The notes under the pieces: model-generated
Databases searched by the model: none
What the model saw: only the letters and a program-made list of their open reading frames with translations
Told to the model about the DNA's origin: nothing
Assembly (NCBI RefSeq): GCF_900106035.1
Contig: NZ_FNUC01000003.1
Coordinates: 2,535,501 to 2,599,500, forward strand
Length of the DNA stretch: 64,000 nucleotides
Reading direction: 5' to 3'
Origin: Jiangella alba
Lineage (GTDB): Bacteria > Actinomycetota > Actinomycetes > Jiangellales > Jiangellaceae
Shown here: piece after piece, positions 7,207 through 16,558 of the stretch
How the letters are laid out: every line of letters starts with the position of its first letter
Position numbering within the stretch: position 1 is the first letter of the stretch
Program-made: the position numbers and the translations under genes

Positions 7207-8082
7207 GTGGCGACTGTGATCGGCCGTCGGGGTAAGGGCTCCAAGCCGGAGCGCGACCCCGAGGGCCGCATGACCCTCACCGAACACCTGCGCGAGCTGC
7301 GCAACCGCCTCATGTGGTCCGCGCTCGCGGTGGTGGCGTTCGGCATTCTCGGGTTCATCTTCCGTGAGCGCATCTTCGACTTCCTGGTCGACCCGTTCAT
7401 CGACGCGGCGAAGGAGACCGGCCGCAACGCCGACCTCAACTTCCGCGAGATGCTCGACCCCCTGACGGTGCCGCTGCGCATCGCCATGCTCACCGGCATC
7501 GTGTTCGGCGCACCGGTGTGGATCTACCAGCTGTGGGCGTTCATCACCCCGGCGCTGTACCGCAACGAGAAGAAGTGGGCGCTGGCCGTGCTCGGCGCGG
7601 CGGTGCCGATGTTCGGGCTCGGCGTGGTGCTGGCGATGTGGCTGATGCCGCGCGCGATGATCTTCATGCAGAACTTCGCGCCCGGCGACACCTCCATGCT
7701 GGTCGACTTCAACAGCTACCTGAGCTTCTCGATCAGGCTGGTGCTGGTCTTCGGCATCGGGTTCCTGCTGCCCATCTTCGTGGTGCTGCTCAACGCCGTC
7801 GGCGTGCTGCGGCACGAGACGCTCGGCACGGCGCGGCGCTGGGTCATCGTCGGCATCTTCGCCTTCGGCGCCGTCGCCACGCCCACCGGCGACCCGCTGT
7901 CGCTGATGGTGCTGGCCGTCCCGATGTGGCTGCTGTTCGAGCTGGCCGTGCTGGTGTGCCGGTTCCTCGACAAGCGCCGCGACCGCGTCGCCACCGGCGG
8001 GCTGTCCGACGACGAGGCCACCCCGGACGACATGCTCGACCAGATCGGCCGCGTCGACGACGATGACGACCGCCGGCGATGA
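7207..8082 (+). CDS. tatC: Sec-independent protein translocase TatC
   Basis: TatC is the polytopic receptor for twin-arginine signal peptides. The 291-residue product shows MTLTEHLRELRNRL at the cytosolic N-terminus, six hydrophobic segments, the periplasmic loop GAPVWIYQLWAFITPALYRNEKKWAL and the conserved PTGDPLSL segment before the last spans. A hydrophilic acidic tail (DDEATPDDMLDQIG, then DDDDDRRR) ends the protein. Its last 20 nt overlap the diacylglycerol-kinase-like gene in another frame, so the two are probably cotranscribed. Confidence 0.95.
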   Translation: MATVIGRRGKGSKPERDPEGRMTLTEHLRELRNRLMWSALAVVAFGILGFIFRERIFDFLVDPFIDAAKETGRNADLNFREMLDPLTVPLRIAMLTGIVFGAPVWIYQLWAFITPALYRNEKKWALAVLGAAVPMFGLGVVLAMWLMPRAMIFMQNFAPGDTSMLVDFNSYLSFSIRLVLVFGIGFLLPIFVVLLNAVGVLRHETLGTARRWVIVGIFAFGAVATPTGDPLSLMVLAVPMWLLFELAVLVCRFLDKRRDRVATGGLSDDEATPDDMLDQIGRVDDDDDRRR

Positions 8083-8962
8083 GCTCGCACTCCTGATCAA
8101 CCCGTCGGCCGGCCGTGGGCGTGGCGCCCGGGCCGGCCGGCGTGCGGCGCACCGGCTGGCCGAGGCCGGGCTGACGGTGCGCACGCTGGCCGGGCGGGAC
8201 GTCCGCGAGGCGGCCGACCTCGCCCGCGAGAGCGTCGAGGACGGCGTCCGTGCGCTGGTCGTGGTGGGCGGCGACGGCATGGTGCACCTCGGCCTGCAGG
8301 CAGTCGCCGGCTCCGGCACCCCGTTCGGCGTCATCCCGGCCGGCACCGGCAACGACTTCGCCCGGGCGCTCGGGCTGCCGCTGCGCGACCCCGACGCCGC
8401 GGCCGACATCGTCGCCGCCGGTGCGCTGCGCGAGGTCGACCTCGGCCGCACCGACGGCCAGTGGTTCGCCGGCGTCGTCGCGGCCGGGTTCGACGCGAAG
8501 GTGAACGACCGCGTCAACCGCATGCGCTGGCCGAAGGGGCCGCGCCGCTACGACCTCGCCACCTTCGCCGAACTGGGCGTCTTCACGCCCATCCCGTACC
8601 ACCTGGAGCTCGACGGCGAGGTGCTCGACCTCGACGCCATGCTGATCGCCGTCGGCAACATCGCCTCCTACGGCGGCGGGCTGCGCATCACCCCTGGCGC
8701 GGAGCTCGACGACGGCCTGTTCGACGTCGTCGTGGTGGCGCCGGTGAGCCGGGCGACGCTGGTCCGGGCGTTCCGCCGGGTCAAGCACGGCACCCACACG
8801 GTGTACCCGTTCGTCACCGTGCACCGGGCCCGGCAGGTCAAGCTCGACGCGCCCGGCATCACCGCCTACGTCGACGGCGAACGGCTCGGCCCGCTGCCGC
8901 GGACGTTCGACGTCGTCCCGCGCGCCCAGCAGGTGTACGCCCCGGCGGCCGGGTTACCGTAG
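8063..8962 (+). CDS. Diacylglycerol kinase-catalytic-domain (YegS/DagK-like) lipid kinase
   Basis: A 299-residue member of the DAGK/YegS/sphingosine kinase family. The N-terminal nucleotide-binding part shows LLINPSAGRGRG and VVVGGDGMVHLGLQA (the usual GGDGT block, with Met for Thr), then GVIPAGTGNDFARALG. The C-terminal beta domain contains the VGNIASYGGGLRITPGA region and ends with DGERLGPLPRTFDVVP. It should phosphorylate a membrane lipid. The lipid substrate cannot be told from sequence. It overlaps tatC by 20 nt and is followed 4 nt later by the helicase gene, a spacing found in related actinomycetes. Confidence 0.85.
   Translation: MTTAGDELALLINPSAGRGRGARAGRRAAHRLAEAGLTVRTLAGRDVREAADLARESVEDGVRALVVVGGDGMVHLGLQAVAGSGTPFGVIPAGTGNDFARALGLPLRDPDAAADIVAAGALREVDLGRTDGQWFAGVVAAGFDAKVNDRVNRMRWPKGPRRYDLATFAELGVFTPIPYHLELDGEVLDLDAMLIAVGNIASYGGGLRITPGAELDDGLFDVVVVAPVSRATLVRAFRRVKHGTHTVYPFVTVHRARQVKLDAPGITAYVDGERLGPLPRTFDVVPRAQQVYAPAAGLP
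8955..8960 (+). promoter_or_regulatory. -10 box (TACCGT) for the HelY-type helicase gene
   Basis: TACCGT at the end of the lipid-kinase gene is followed by 6 nt (AGCCCC) and the ATG at 8967, with no Shine-Dalgarno. The pattern fits an internal leaderless promoter. Confidence 0.45.
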
Positions 8963-8966
8963 CCCC

Positions 8967-11735
8967 ATGAGTTCGCCGGCGGAACGCTACGCGGCAGCAT
9001 ATGAGCGGCAACGCGATCCGTCCCCGCAGCTACGCGCCTTCCAGGCCGGGTACGGGTTCGAGCTCGACGACTTCCAGCTGCGCGCCTGCCGCAGCGTCGA
9101 GGCCGGCCGCGGGGTGCTGGTGGCGGCGCCGACCGGCGCCGGCAAGACGCTGGTCGGCGAGTTCGCCGTGCACCTGGCCCTCGAGGAGGGCCGCAAGTGC
9201 TTCTACACCACGCCGATCAAGGCGCTGTCGAACCAGAAGTACCACGACCTCGTCGAACGCCATGGCGACGACAAGGTCGGCCTGCTGACCGGCGACAACA
9301 CCGTCAACGGCGAGGCGCCCGTGGTCGTCATGACGACCGAGGTGCTGCGGAACATGCTCTACGCCGGCTCGGCGACGCTGAACGGGCTGAGCTACGTCGT
9401 CATGGACGAGGTGCACTACCTCGCCGACCGCTTCCGCGGCGCCGTGTGGGAAGAGGTGATCATCAACCTCCCCGAGTCGGTGAGCGTCATCTCGCTGTCG
9501 GCGACCGTCTCCAACGCCGAGGAGTTCGGCGACTGGCTGACCACCGTCCGCGGCGACACCGACGTCGTCGTCGAGGAGAAGCGGCCGGTGCCGCTGTGGC
9601 AGCACGTCATGGTCGGGTCGCGGCTGTATGACCTGTTCGGGCAGGGCGAGGCCGACGGCGAGGGCCGCCGGGTGGTCAGCCCGGAGCTGGTCCGGGCCGG
9701 CCGCGACGACTTCCGCGGCTCCCGGCCCGGCGGGCGTGCGGGCCGCGGCGGGCGACCGCCACGCCGTCCGCGCGGCACGTACACGCCGGGCCGGGTCGAG
9801 GTGCTGGAGAAGCTCGACGCCGCCGGGCTGCTGCCGGCCATCGTGTTCGTGTTCAGCCGGGCCGGCTGCGAGGCCGCCGTGCAGCAGTGCCTGAGCGCCG
9901 GCGTGCGGCTGACCTCGCCGGACGAGCGGGTCGAGATCAGGGAACTGATCGAGGAGCGCACCTCCGGCATCCCCGAGGGCGACCTCCACGTCCTCGGCTA
10001 CCACGAGTGGGCCGAGGGCCTGGAGCGTGGCATCGCGGCGCACCACGCGGGCATGCTGCCGACGTTCAAGGAGGTGGTCGAGGAGCTGTTCGTCCGCGGG
10101 CTGATCCGCGCCGTCTTCGCCACCGAGACGCTGGCGCTGGGCATCAACATGCCGGCCCGCACCGTCGTGCTGGAGCGGCTGGTCAAGTGGAACGGCGAGA
10201 CCCACGCCGATGTCACGCCGGGGGAGTACACCCAGCTCACCGGCCGGGCCGGGCGGCGCGGCATCGACATCGAAGGGCACGCCGTCGTGCTGTGGCAGCC
10301 CGGGTTCGACCCGACGGCGGTCGCCGGGCTGGCCTCGACGCGGACGTTCCCGCTGCGCTCGTCCTTCCGGCCGTCGTACAACATGGCCGTCAACCTGGTC
10401 GGGTCGGTCGGGCGCACGCCCGCGCGGGAGATCCTCGAGTCCTCGTTCGCGCAGTTCCAGGCCGACCGCGCCGTCGTCGGACTGGCCCGGCAGCTGCGCC
10501 GCGCCGAAGAGGCGCTCGAGGGCTACCACGAGGCCATGACCTGCGACAAGGGCGACTTCCAGGAGTACGCCCAGCTACGGCAGGCGATCAAGGACCGGGA
10601 GACCCAGCTGGCCCGCGAGGGCACCGCGCAGCGCCGGGCGGCGTCCGCGGCGGCGCTGGAGAAGCTGCGCCCGGGCGACGTCATCCGGGTCCCGACCGGC
10701 AAGTTCGCCGGCCTCGCCGTCGTCCTCGACCCCGGCATGCCCGGGCACGGCCCGCACGGCGGCGACGGCCCGCGCCCGACCGTCCTCACCGAGGGCCGGC
10801 AGGTGCGCCGGCTGTCCCTGATCGACTTCCCGAGCGCGGTCGAGCCGCTGGCCAAGCTGCGCATCCCGCGCTCGTTCAACCCGCGGGTGCCGGCGTCGCG
10901 GCGCGACCTCGCCGCCTCGCTGCGGGCCAAGGCGCCCCATGATGCGGACCGGCAGCGCGGCGGCCAGTTCAAGGGGCGGCGCAGCCGGTCCGCGGCCGCC
11001 GACGACGAGGAACTGGCCCGGCTGCGGCGGCAGCTGCGCGACCACCCCTGCCACCGCTGCCCGGACCGCGACGAGCACGCCCGCTGGGCCGAGCGCTGGC
11101 TGCGGCTGCGCCGCGAGGCCGACCAGCTGCAGCGCCGGGTCGAGTCGCGCACCAACACCGTCGCCCGCCAGTTCGACCGCGTCTGCCGGGTCCTGGAAGA
11201 CCTCGACTACCTGTCCGGCGACGAGGTGACGCCGTCGGGGCGGCGGCTGGCCCGGCTCTACGGCGAGCTGGACCTGCTGGCCGCCGAGTGCATCCGCCGC
11301 GACGTGTGGGCCGGCCTCGACCCGGCCGAGCTGGCCGCCGCCGTCGCCGCGCTGACCTACGAGTCGCGCCAGCCCGACGACGCCGTCCCGCCGCGGCTGC
11401 CACCGGGCCGGGTGCGCGACGTGCTGGCCGAGATGGTGCGGCTGTGGGGCGACCTCGACCACGTCGAGTCCACGCACCGGCTGGACTTCCTGCGCGAGCC
11501 CGACCTCGGCTTCACCCACGCCGCCTGGCGCTGGGCCAGCGGCCACCAGCTCGACTCCGTCCTGCGCGACGCCGAGCTCGCCGCCGGCGACTTCGTCCGG
11601 GCCGTCCGGCAGCTGCTGGACCTCCTCGACCAGGTCGCCGACGCCGCGTCCGGCACGCCGCTGCGCGACACCGCGCGGCTGGCGGCGGGTGCGCTGCGGC
11701 GCGGCGTGGTGGCGTATGCGACGCTGACGGCCTGA
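8967..11735 (+). CDS. helY: Ski2/Mtr4-like DEAD/DEAH-box RNA helicase (HelY type)
   Basis: A 922-residue superfamily 2 helicase. Motif I is APTGAGKT (residues 54-61), motif II DEVH (147-150), motif III SAT, motif V GINMPARTVVLE and motif VI QLTGRAGRRGID. A long C-terminal region (about residues 500-922) carries a beta-rich insert (RPGDVIRVPTGKFAGLAVVLD) and the DSHCT-like end, as in Mtr4/Ski2 proteins. It sits next to pafBC-tatAC, as helY does in mycobacteria. Predicted role: ATP-driven RNA unwinding in RNA turnover or ribosome maturation. CHRCPDRDEHA (about residue 695) looks like a small metal-binding element. Confidence 0.93.
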   Translation: MSSPAERYAAAYERQRDPSPQLRAFQAGYGFELDDFQLRACRSVEAGRGVLVAAPTGAGKTLVGEFAVHLALEEGRKCFYTTPIKALSNQKYHDLVERHGDDKVGLLTGDNTVNGEAPVVVMTTEVLRNMLYAGSATLNGLSYVVMDEVHYLADRFRGAVWEEVIINLPESVSVISLSATVSNAEEFGDWLTTVRGDTDVVVEEKRPVPLWQHVMVGSRLYDLFGQGEADGEGRRVVSPELVRAGRDDFRGSRPGGRAGRGGRPPRRPRGTYTPGRVEVLEKLDAAGLLPAIVFVFSRAGCEAAVQQCLSAGVRLTSPDERVEIRELIEERTSGIPEGDLHVLGYHEWAEGLERGIAAHHAGMLPTFKEVVEELFVRGLIRAVFATETLALGINMPARTVVLERLVKWNGETHADVTPGEYTQLTGRAGRRGIDIEGHAVVLWQPGFDPTAVAGLASTRTFPLRSSFRPSYNMAVNLVGSVGRTPAREILESSFAQFQADRAVVGLARQLRRAEEALEGYHEAMTCDKGDFQEYAQLRQAIKDRETQLAREGTAQRRAASAAALEKLRPGDVIRVPTGKFAGLAVVLDPGMPGHGPHGGDGPRPTVLTEGRQVRRLSLIDFPSAVEPLAKLRIPRSFNPRVPASRRDLAASLRAKAPHDADRQRGGQFKGRRSRSAAADDEELARLRRQLRDHPCHRCPDRDEHARWAERWLRLRREADQLQRRVESRTNTVARQFDRVCRVLEDLDYLSGDEVTPSGRRLARLYGELDLLAAECIRRDVWAGLDPAELAAAVAALTYESRQPDDAVPPRLPPGRVRDVLAEMVRLWGDLDHVESTHRLDFLREPDLGFTHAAWRWASGHQLDSVLRDAELAAGDFVRAVRQLLDLLDQVADAASGTPLRDTARLAAGALRRGVVAYATLTA

Positions 11736-11747
11736 CTGGGAGGTCCG

Positions 11748-12752
11748 ATGCGGCTGCTGGTGCTGGGCGGGTCCGGGTTCGTCGGGCGCGCCGTCGTCCT
11801 CGACGCGGTGGGGCGCGGCTGGGAGGTGACGACGTTCAACCGCGGCCGGCGCGGCGGGTCCGTCGCCGGGGCCGAGGTGCTGCACGGCGACCGCATGACG
11901 CCGTCCTCGCTGGACGTGCTGCGCGGGCGCGAGTGGGACGCCGTCGTCGACACCTGGTCGGGCGCGCCGCGGGCCGTCCGCGACAGCGCGGCACTGCTGT
12001 CGGGGCAGGTGGGAACGTACGCGTACGTGTCCAGCCGGTCGGTGTACGCGCCGCCGGTGTCGCCGGGCGCCGACGAGACCGCGCCGGTGCTGGCGTCGTC
12101 GCCGTCGGCCGAGGAGGGCGACTACGGTGAGCAGAAGGCCGGCGGCGAGCTGGCCGCGCTGGGCGCGTTCGGCGAGCGCGCCCTGATCGCCCGGGCCGGG
12201 CTGATCCTCGGCCCGTACGAGGACGTCGGCCGGCTGCCGTGGTGGCTGGCCCGGGCCGCGCGCGGCGGGCCGATGCTGGCACCCGGGCCGCGGGAGCTGC
12301 CGATCCAGTACATCGACGGCCGTGACCTCGCCGCCTGGCTGGTGTCGTCGGCCGCCGCCGGGACGGGTGGCGTGTTCAACGCCGTCAGCCGGCCCGGCCA
12401 CGCGACCATGGGGTCGCTGCTGGACGCCGTCGTGGCCGCCACGGGCGCGGCGGCGACGCTGCGCTGGACCGACCCCGAGCCGATCCTCGCGGCGGGCGTG
12501 CAGCCGTGGACCGACCTGCCGGTGTGGATCCCGCCGGGGCACGAGTACGAGACGTACGGCCTGCACTCCGCCGACGTCTCCCGGGCGCTGGCGGCGGGGC
12601 TGGCGCCTCGTCCGGTCGAGGAGACCGTCGCCGACACCTGGGCCTGGCTGGAGTCGATCGGCGGCACGGCGCCGCAGCGGGCCGACCGTCCGGCTGTCGG
12701 GCTCGACCCCGACGTGGAGGCGGCCATCCTGGCGTCGGTCACCACCGGGTGA
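11748..12752 (+). CDS. NAD-dependent epimerase/dehydratase family protein
   Basis: A 334-residue extended SDR. The Rossmann motif is GGSGFVGRA at residues 6-14, followed by NRGRRGG, then YAYVSSRSVYAPP and EEGDYGEQKAGGEL in place of the usual YxxxK. It then has ARAGLILGPYEDVGRLPWWL and the IQYIDGRDLAAWLV segment. Substrate unknown; the family includes sugar epimerases and sulfolipid- and RNA-binding relatives. The start is 12 nt after helY. Its 3' end overlaps the convergent sigma factor gene by 14 nt. ECF41-type sigma genes are often near epimerases, so the proximity may be more than chance. Confidence 0.85.
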   Translation: MRLLVLGGSGFVGRAVVLDAVGRGWEVTTFNRGRRGGSVAGAEVLHGDRMTPSSLDVLRGREWDAVVDTWSGAPRAVRDSAALLSGQVGTYAYVSSRSVYAPPVSPGADETAPVLASSPSAEEGDYGEQKAGGELAALGAFGERALIARAGLILGPYEDVGRLPWWLARAARGGPMLAPGPRELPIQYIDGRDLAAWLVSSAAAGTGGVFNAVSRPGHATMGSLLDAVVAATGAAATLRWTDPEPILAAGVQPWTDLPVWIPPGHEYETYGLHSADVSRALAAGLAPRPVEETVADTWAWLESIGGTAPQRADRPAVGLDPDVEAAILASVTTG

Positions 12753-13692
12753 CGAGCGGCGGGCCCGGCTCGTACCGCCGCCAGGCGTCGGCGAGACGGG
12801 TGAGGCGGCCGGGTGCGGCGACGCCGCAGACGGCGGCGATGCGGCCGCCGGCGAGGTCGAACGTCACGGCGCCGACCACCTGGTCGCCCAGAACGAAGAG
12901 GATGGCGGGGGAGCCGTTGACGAGCGCGTAGTGCACCGCGGGCGTGCCGCCGGCGAAGCGCCGCTTGGCGGGTGTGGGCGCGAAGCCGGCCCGGGCGATG
13001 GCGGCGATGCGTTGCGGCGTGTCGAAGCGCAGCAGCGTCTCGGTCAGGCCGGCGCCGTCGGAGACCGCGGTCGCGTCGTCGGTGAGCAGCGCCACCAGCG
13101 GTTCGGTGCGGCCCGAGGCGGCGGCGGTGAAGAACTCCTCGACGATCCTGCGGGCCGCCGCCGGGTCGACGTCGCCGCCGCGGGGTCGCGACGCGGTGAC
13201 GCGGCGGCGGGCCCGGTGCAGGTGCTGCTGGCTGGCGGACTCGGTGATGTCGAGGATCTCGGCGATCTCGGCGTGCCCGTAGGAGAACGCCTCGCGCAGG
13301 ATGTACACGGCCCGTTCCACGGGTGACAGCCGCTCCATCAGCGTCAGCACGGCCAGCGACACCGACTCGCGCTGCTCGTAGGTGCCGGCCGGGCCGAGCA
13401 TCGGGTCGCCGTCCAGGAGTGGCTCGGGCAGCCAGGCGCCGGCCGTGCGTTCCCGGCGGGCCTGCGCCGAGCGCAGGCGGTCGAGGCACAGGTTGGTGAC
13501 GACCTTGGTCAGCCACGCCTCCGGGACCTGGATGCGCTGCCGGTCGGCGGCCTGCCAGTGCAGGAACGCGTCCTGCACGGCGTCCTCGGCGTCGGCGGCG
13601 GACCCCAGCAGCCGGTAGGCCAGCGAGGCCAGCCGGTGGCGGCTGGCCTCGAACCGACCGGCGTCGAAACGATCGGTGGTGGTGCTGTCCAC
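12739..13692 (-). CDS. sigJ: ECF sigma factor, SigJ/ECF41 type with C-terminal SnoaL-like domain
   Basis: A 317-residue ECF sigma factor. Region 2 is LASLAYRLLGSAADAEDAVQDAFLHW with WLTKVVTNLCLDRLRSA; region 4 is LMERLSPVERAVYILREAFSY with the helix-turn-helix EIAEILDITESASQQHLHRAR. About 130 further residues form an NTF2/SnoaL-like domain (FFTAAASGRTEPLVALLTDDA). In the ECF41 family this domain replaces a separate anti-sigma factor. GTG 13692 is supported by TAGGGT placed 7 nt upstream. The gene follows an FAD oxidoreductase by 17 nt, matching the known link of ECF41 genes with oxidoreductases. Confidence 0.9.
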   Translation of the reverse strand: MDSTTTDRFDAGRFEASRHRLASLAYRLLGSAADAEDAVQDAFLHWQAADRQRIQVPEAWLTKVVTNLCLDRLRSAQARRERTAGAWLPEPLLDGDPMLGPAGTYEQRESVSLAVLTLMERLSPVERAVYILREAFSYGHAEIAEILDITESASQQHLHRARRRVTASRPRGGDVDPAAARRIVEEFFTAAASGRTEPLVALLTDDATAVSDGAGLTETLLRFDTPQRIAAIARAGFAPTPAKRRFAGGTPAVHYALVNGSPAILFVLGDQVVGAVTFDLAGGRIAAVCGVAAPGRLTRLADAWRRYEPGPPLVTRW

Positions 13693-13699
13693 GCGGACC

Positions 13700-13705
13700 A
13701 CCCTA
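13700..13705 (-). promoter_or_regulatory. -10 box (TAGGGT) for sigJ
   Basis: On the minus strand TAGGGT precedes the GTG at 13692 by 7 nt and overlaps the gap after the oxidoreductase stop. sigJ therefore probably has its own leaderless promoter in addition to readthrough from the oxidoreductase gene. Confidence 0.45.
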
Positions 13706-13709
13706 GGTG

Positions 13710-14909
13710 CTACCCGGCCGTCGTCGGGGCGGATTCGTTGCGCACGGCGGCCAGACGGCGCCGGCGCCTGGGCCGGCCGAAGGCCGACGGGTGCAGGGTG
13801 CCCTGCAGCGCACCCCACTGGATGCCCGCCTTGACCCGCACGGCCTTCCGGCCGCGCAGGATCCTCGGCCGCGGCTGCGCCGAACCGTCGATGAGCTGCA
13901 GGATCCCGTCGCGCCGTCCGAGGCTGACCGCGTTGTACCAGTAGACCAGCTTGACGTTCGCGATCTTGCCGCCGGTGAGGCGCCCCACGATCGCCTCGAT
14001 GGCCTGCCGGCCGGTGAAGCCGGCCGAACCGCAGTTCATCGGCAGCTGCCGGCCGTTCTCGCCGATGGTGTAGACGCTGTCGCCGGCGGCGTAGACGTCC
14101 GGGTGCGCGACCGACCGCATGGTGCGGTCGACGACGATCTGGCCGTGCTCGGTGACCTCCAGCCCGCTCGCGGCGGCGACGGAACTTACCGCGAACCCGG
14201 CCGTCCACACCGTCGCGTCCGACGCCAGGTCGGTGCCGTCGGCGCACCGCACCCGAGTGGCCTCGACGGCGGCGACGCTGGTGTGCTCCAGCACGGTGAT
14301 GCCCAGCCGGTCGCAGGCCTTGCGCAGGTGGTCGCGGGCACCGGGGGCGAGCCGGGCGCCCAGGTCGCCGCGGGCGAGCAGCGACACCGACAGGCCGGGC
14401 CGCGCCTCGGCGATCTCGGTGGCGGTCTCGATGCCGGTGAACCCGTCGCCGACGACCAGCACCCGCCCGCCGCCGCGGCCGTCGAGGCCGTCCAGGTGCT
14501 CGCGCAGCCGCAGCGCCGAAGGCCGGCTGGCGACGTCGAACGCGTGCTCGGCCACCCCGGTGACCACGTGGTCGGCGACGTGGCTGCCGAGCGCGTACAC
14601 GAGCGTGTCGTAGGCCACCTCGCCGCCGCCGTCGCCGTCGGCCACCGCGACGACCCGCCGCTCGGGGTCGACGGCGGTGACCCGGGCCAGGCGCAGCCTG
14701 ATCTGGGTGCCTGCGAAGACCTCGGTGAGTGGCGGGGCGGCGACCTCGCGGCCGGCCGCCAGCTGGTTCAGCCGCTGCCGCTGGACGAACTCCGGCGCCG
14801 CGTTGACCACGGTGATCTCGGTGTCCGCCGGGGACAGCCGGCGGGCCAGGTTCCCGGCCACGTAGGCGCCGGCGTAGCCCGCGCCGAGCACGACGATGCG
14901 GTGCTTCAT
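13710..14909 (-). CDS. FAD-dependent pyridine nucleotide-disulphide oxidoreductase (NDH-2-like)
   Basis: A 399-residue flavoprotein. The FAD dinucleotide motif is VVLGAGYAGAYVAGNLARR (residues 5-23), the NAD(P) motif RVLVVGDGFTGIETATEIAE (about 155-175), and HPDVYAAGDS contacts the FAD pyrophosphate. There is no redox-active CxxC, which points to the type II NADH dehydrogenase-like or ferredoxin-reductase-like group. Acceptor unknown. AGGAG lies 6 nt upstream of the ATG. The gene is followed by sigJ, and its upstream region shares a 60-bp element with the MFS gene upstream, suggesting common control by the sigma factor. Confidence 0.88.
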   Translation of the reverse strand: MKHRIVVLGAGYAGAYVAGNLARRLSPADTEITVVNAAPEFVQRQRLNQLAAGREVAAPPLTEVFAGTQIRLRLARVTAVDPERRVVAVADGDGGGEVAYDTLVYALGSHVADHVVTGVAEHAFDVASRPSALRLREHLDGLDGRGGGRVLVVGDGFTGIETATEIAEARPGLSVSLLARGDLGARLAPGARDHLRKACDRLGITVLEHTSVAAVEATRVRCADGTDLASDATVWTAGFAVSSVAAASGLEVTEHGQIVVDRTMRSVAHPDVYAAGDSVYTIGENGRQLPMNCGSAGFTGRQAIEAIVGRLTGGKIANVKLVYWYNAVSLGRRDGILQLIDGSAQPRPRILRGRKAVRVKAGIQWGALQGTLHPSAFGRPRRRRRLAAVRNESAPTTAG

Positions 14910-14940
14910 GCGTTGCTCCTGTCGGTTCGTTCGGCCTTCG

Positions 14941-15000
14941 TGAGTTGAGCGGGACAGCGCGCCGATTCCTGACAGGGCTCGCATGTGGCGTGCGTCACGC
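14941..15000 (-). promoter_or_regulatory. Upstream element A of the oxidoreductase gene (copy of element at 16559)
   Basis: A 60-bp block matches 16559-16618 at about 45 of 60 positions, including the run TGAGTTGAGCGG. On the minus strand it contains TGTCAGG-N16-CGCTC, resembling an ECF promoter (-35 TGTCAGG, -10 CGCTC). Predicted RNA start is near 14940, leaving a 31-nt leader with AGGAG before the ATG at 14909. It overlaps the last codons of the MFS gene. Confidence 0.55.
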
Positions 15001-16557
15001 TGCGGTGACGCGGGTGGCGTCCTTCGGGCCGCGCAGGGCGATGTAGGCGGCGAGTGCGGCCATGACAGCGACACCGACCCACATGGATTGCTGCCATCCG
15101 TCCACGTAGGACTGCCGCGCGGCGTCGAGGAGGTGGTGCGCGTCGGTGCCCTGGCCGGCCGATGCCTCGACCGCGTTGGCGATGCCCTCCCGCGCGGTGG
15201 CCGCGGTCGCTGTGGGCACACCGTCCAGCCGGTCGGCGATGGCGTCGCGGTAGCCGGCCGTGAGGATCGCTCCCAGCGCGGCGACGCCGAGCGCGGTGCC
15301 GAACTCGCGGGTGACGTCGTTGAGGGCCGAGGCGACGCCCTGCTTCGCGCGCGGCAAGGAGAGGGTGATGGCCTCGGTGGACGGCACCATGGCCAGGCCC
15401 ATGCCGACGCCCATGACGACGATGCCGGGCAGGATCGACAGGTAGCCGCCGTCGACGGAGACGAACAGCGCCATGAGCGTCAGCCCGGCGCCGGTCAGCG
15501 CGATTCCGGCGGTCATGGTCGGCCGGGCACCGATCAGCGACGCCATCCGCGGGGCCAGCCCGGAGGCCGCCATCATCGCGACGGCCATCGGCATCAGCGC
15601 CGCCGCGGAGAGCAGCGCCGACCAGTCGAGAACGGCCTGGAAGAACGGGAAGAGCACCACGAAGATGCCTGACTGAACACCGAAGACCGCCACCAGGGTG
15701 GTCGAGCCGCCGGCCAGGCCGCGTTCGCGGAACAGGCGCACGTCCAGCAGCGCGGCGTCCTTGCGGCGCAGCTCCCAGGACACGAAGGCGGCCGTGGCGA
15801 CGACGCCGGCGGCGAGGCTGGTCAGCGTCGCCGGTGCGGTCCAGCCGCGTTCCGGCCCCTCCTGCAGGGCGAAGATGAGCGCGGCCACGGCGGCGACGGA
15901 CACCAGCGCGCCGACGGTGTCGAACGCGTGGGCCGAGCGCTCGTGCGAGTTGGGCACCGACGTCAGCGTCATGGCCAGGGCCACGACGACCAGGGCGACC
16001 GGCAGGGCGAACAGCCAGCGCCAGTCGGCGACGTCGACGAGCAGGGCGGACAGGAACATGCCCAGGATGCCGCCGCCTCCGGCCACACCGGTCCACACGC
16101 CGATCGCCTTCCCGCGCTGCTCCTCGGGGAAGGTGGAGGTGATCACGGCCAGGGTGACGGGCATGATGATGGCTGCCCCGACACCGCTGGCCACCCGCGC
16201 GGCGAGCATGATCTCCGCGGTCGGCGCGAGGCCGGCGACGACGCTCGCGACGCCGAAGACGGCCAGCCCCGCGATCAGCGTCGGCCGGCGACCCAGGCGG
16301 TCACCGATTGCGCCGAGCGGCAGCAGCAGTGCGGACAGCGCGAGGGTGTAGATGTTGATGATCCACAAGACCGTGGACTGCGTGGTCTCCAAGTCGACGG
16401 CTATGCGGGTCTGCGCGACGTTGAGCCCCGACACCGAGGCGATGACGGCCATCAGCGCCATCGACACGGCGATCAGGATCGTGCGCAGCTGGCGCGCGTC
16501 CGGCGCGCCCGGGCCGGCCCCGTCAGCGGGCGCCGCCTGTACGTGGTTCGTGCTCAT
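14995..16557 (-). CDS. MFS drug-efflux transporter, DHA2 (EmrB/QacA) family
   Basis: A 520-residue transporter with about 14 hydrophobic segments, the DHA2 count. Motif A is visible as GAIGDRLGRRPTL after the second span, and motif C-like glycines occur in span 5 (SGVGAAIIMPVTLAVI). The N-terminus is cytoplasmic (residues 1-25). It probably exports toxic or signalling compounds by proton antiport; substrate unknown. The ATG lies directly after element B with no ribosome-binding site, so the message is probably leaderless. It sits between an SDR gene and an FAD oxidoreductase on the same strand, all near sigJ. Confidence 0.9.
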   Translation of the reverse strand: MSTNHVQAAPADGAGPGAPDARQLRTILIAVSMALMAVIASVSGLNVAQTRIAVDLETTQSTVLWIINIYTLALSALLLPLGAIGDRLGRRPTLIAGLAVFGVASVVAGLAPTAEIMLAARVASGVGAAIIMPVTLAVITSTFPEEQRGKAIGVWTGVAGGGGILGMFLSALLVDVADWRWLFALPVALVVVALAMTLTSVPNSHERSAHAFDTVGALVSVAAVAALIFALQEGPERGWTAPATLTSLAAGVVATAAFVSWELRRKDAALLDVRLFRERGLAGGSTTLVAVFGVQSGIFVVLFPFFQAVLDWSALLSAAALMPMAVAMMAASGLAPRMASLIGARPTMTAGIALTGAGLTLMALFVSVDGGYLSILPGIVVMGVGMGLAMVPSTEAITLSLPRAKQGVASALNDVTREFGTALGVAALGAILTAGYRDAIADRLDGVPTATAATAREGIANAVEASAGQGTDAHHLLDAARQSYVDGWQQSMWVGVAVMAALAAYIALRGPKDATRVTAA

Positions 16558-16558
16558 G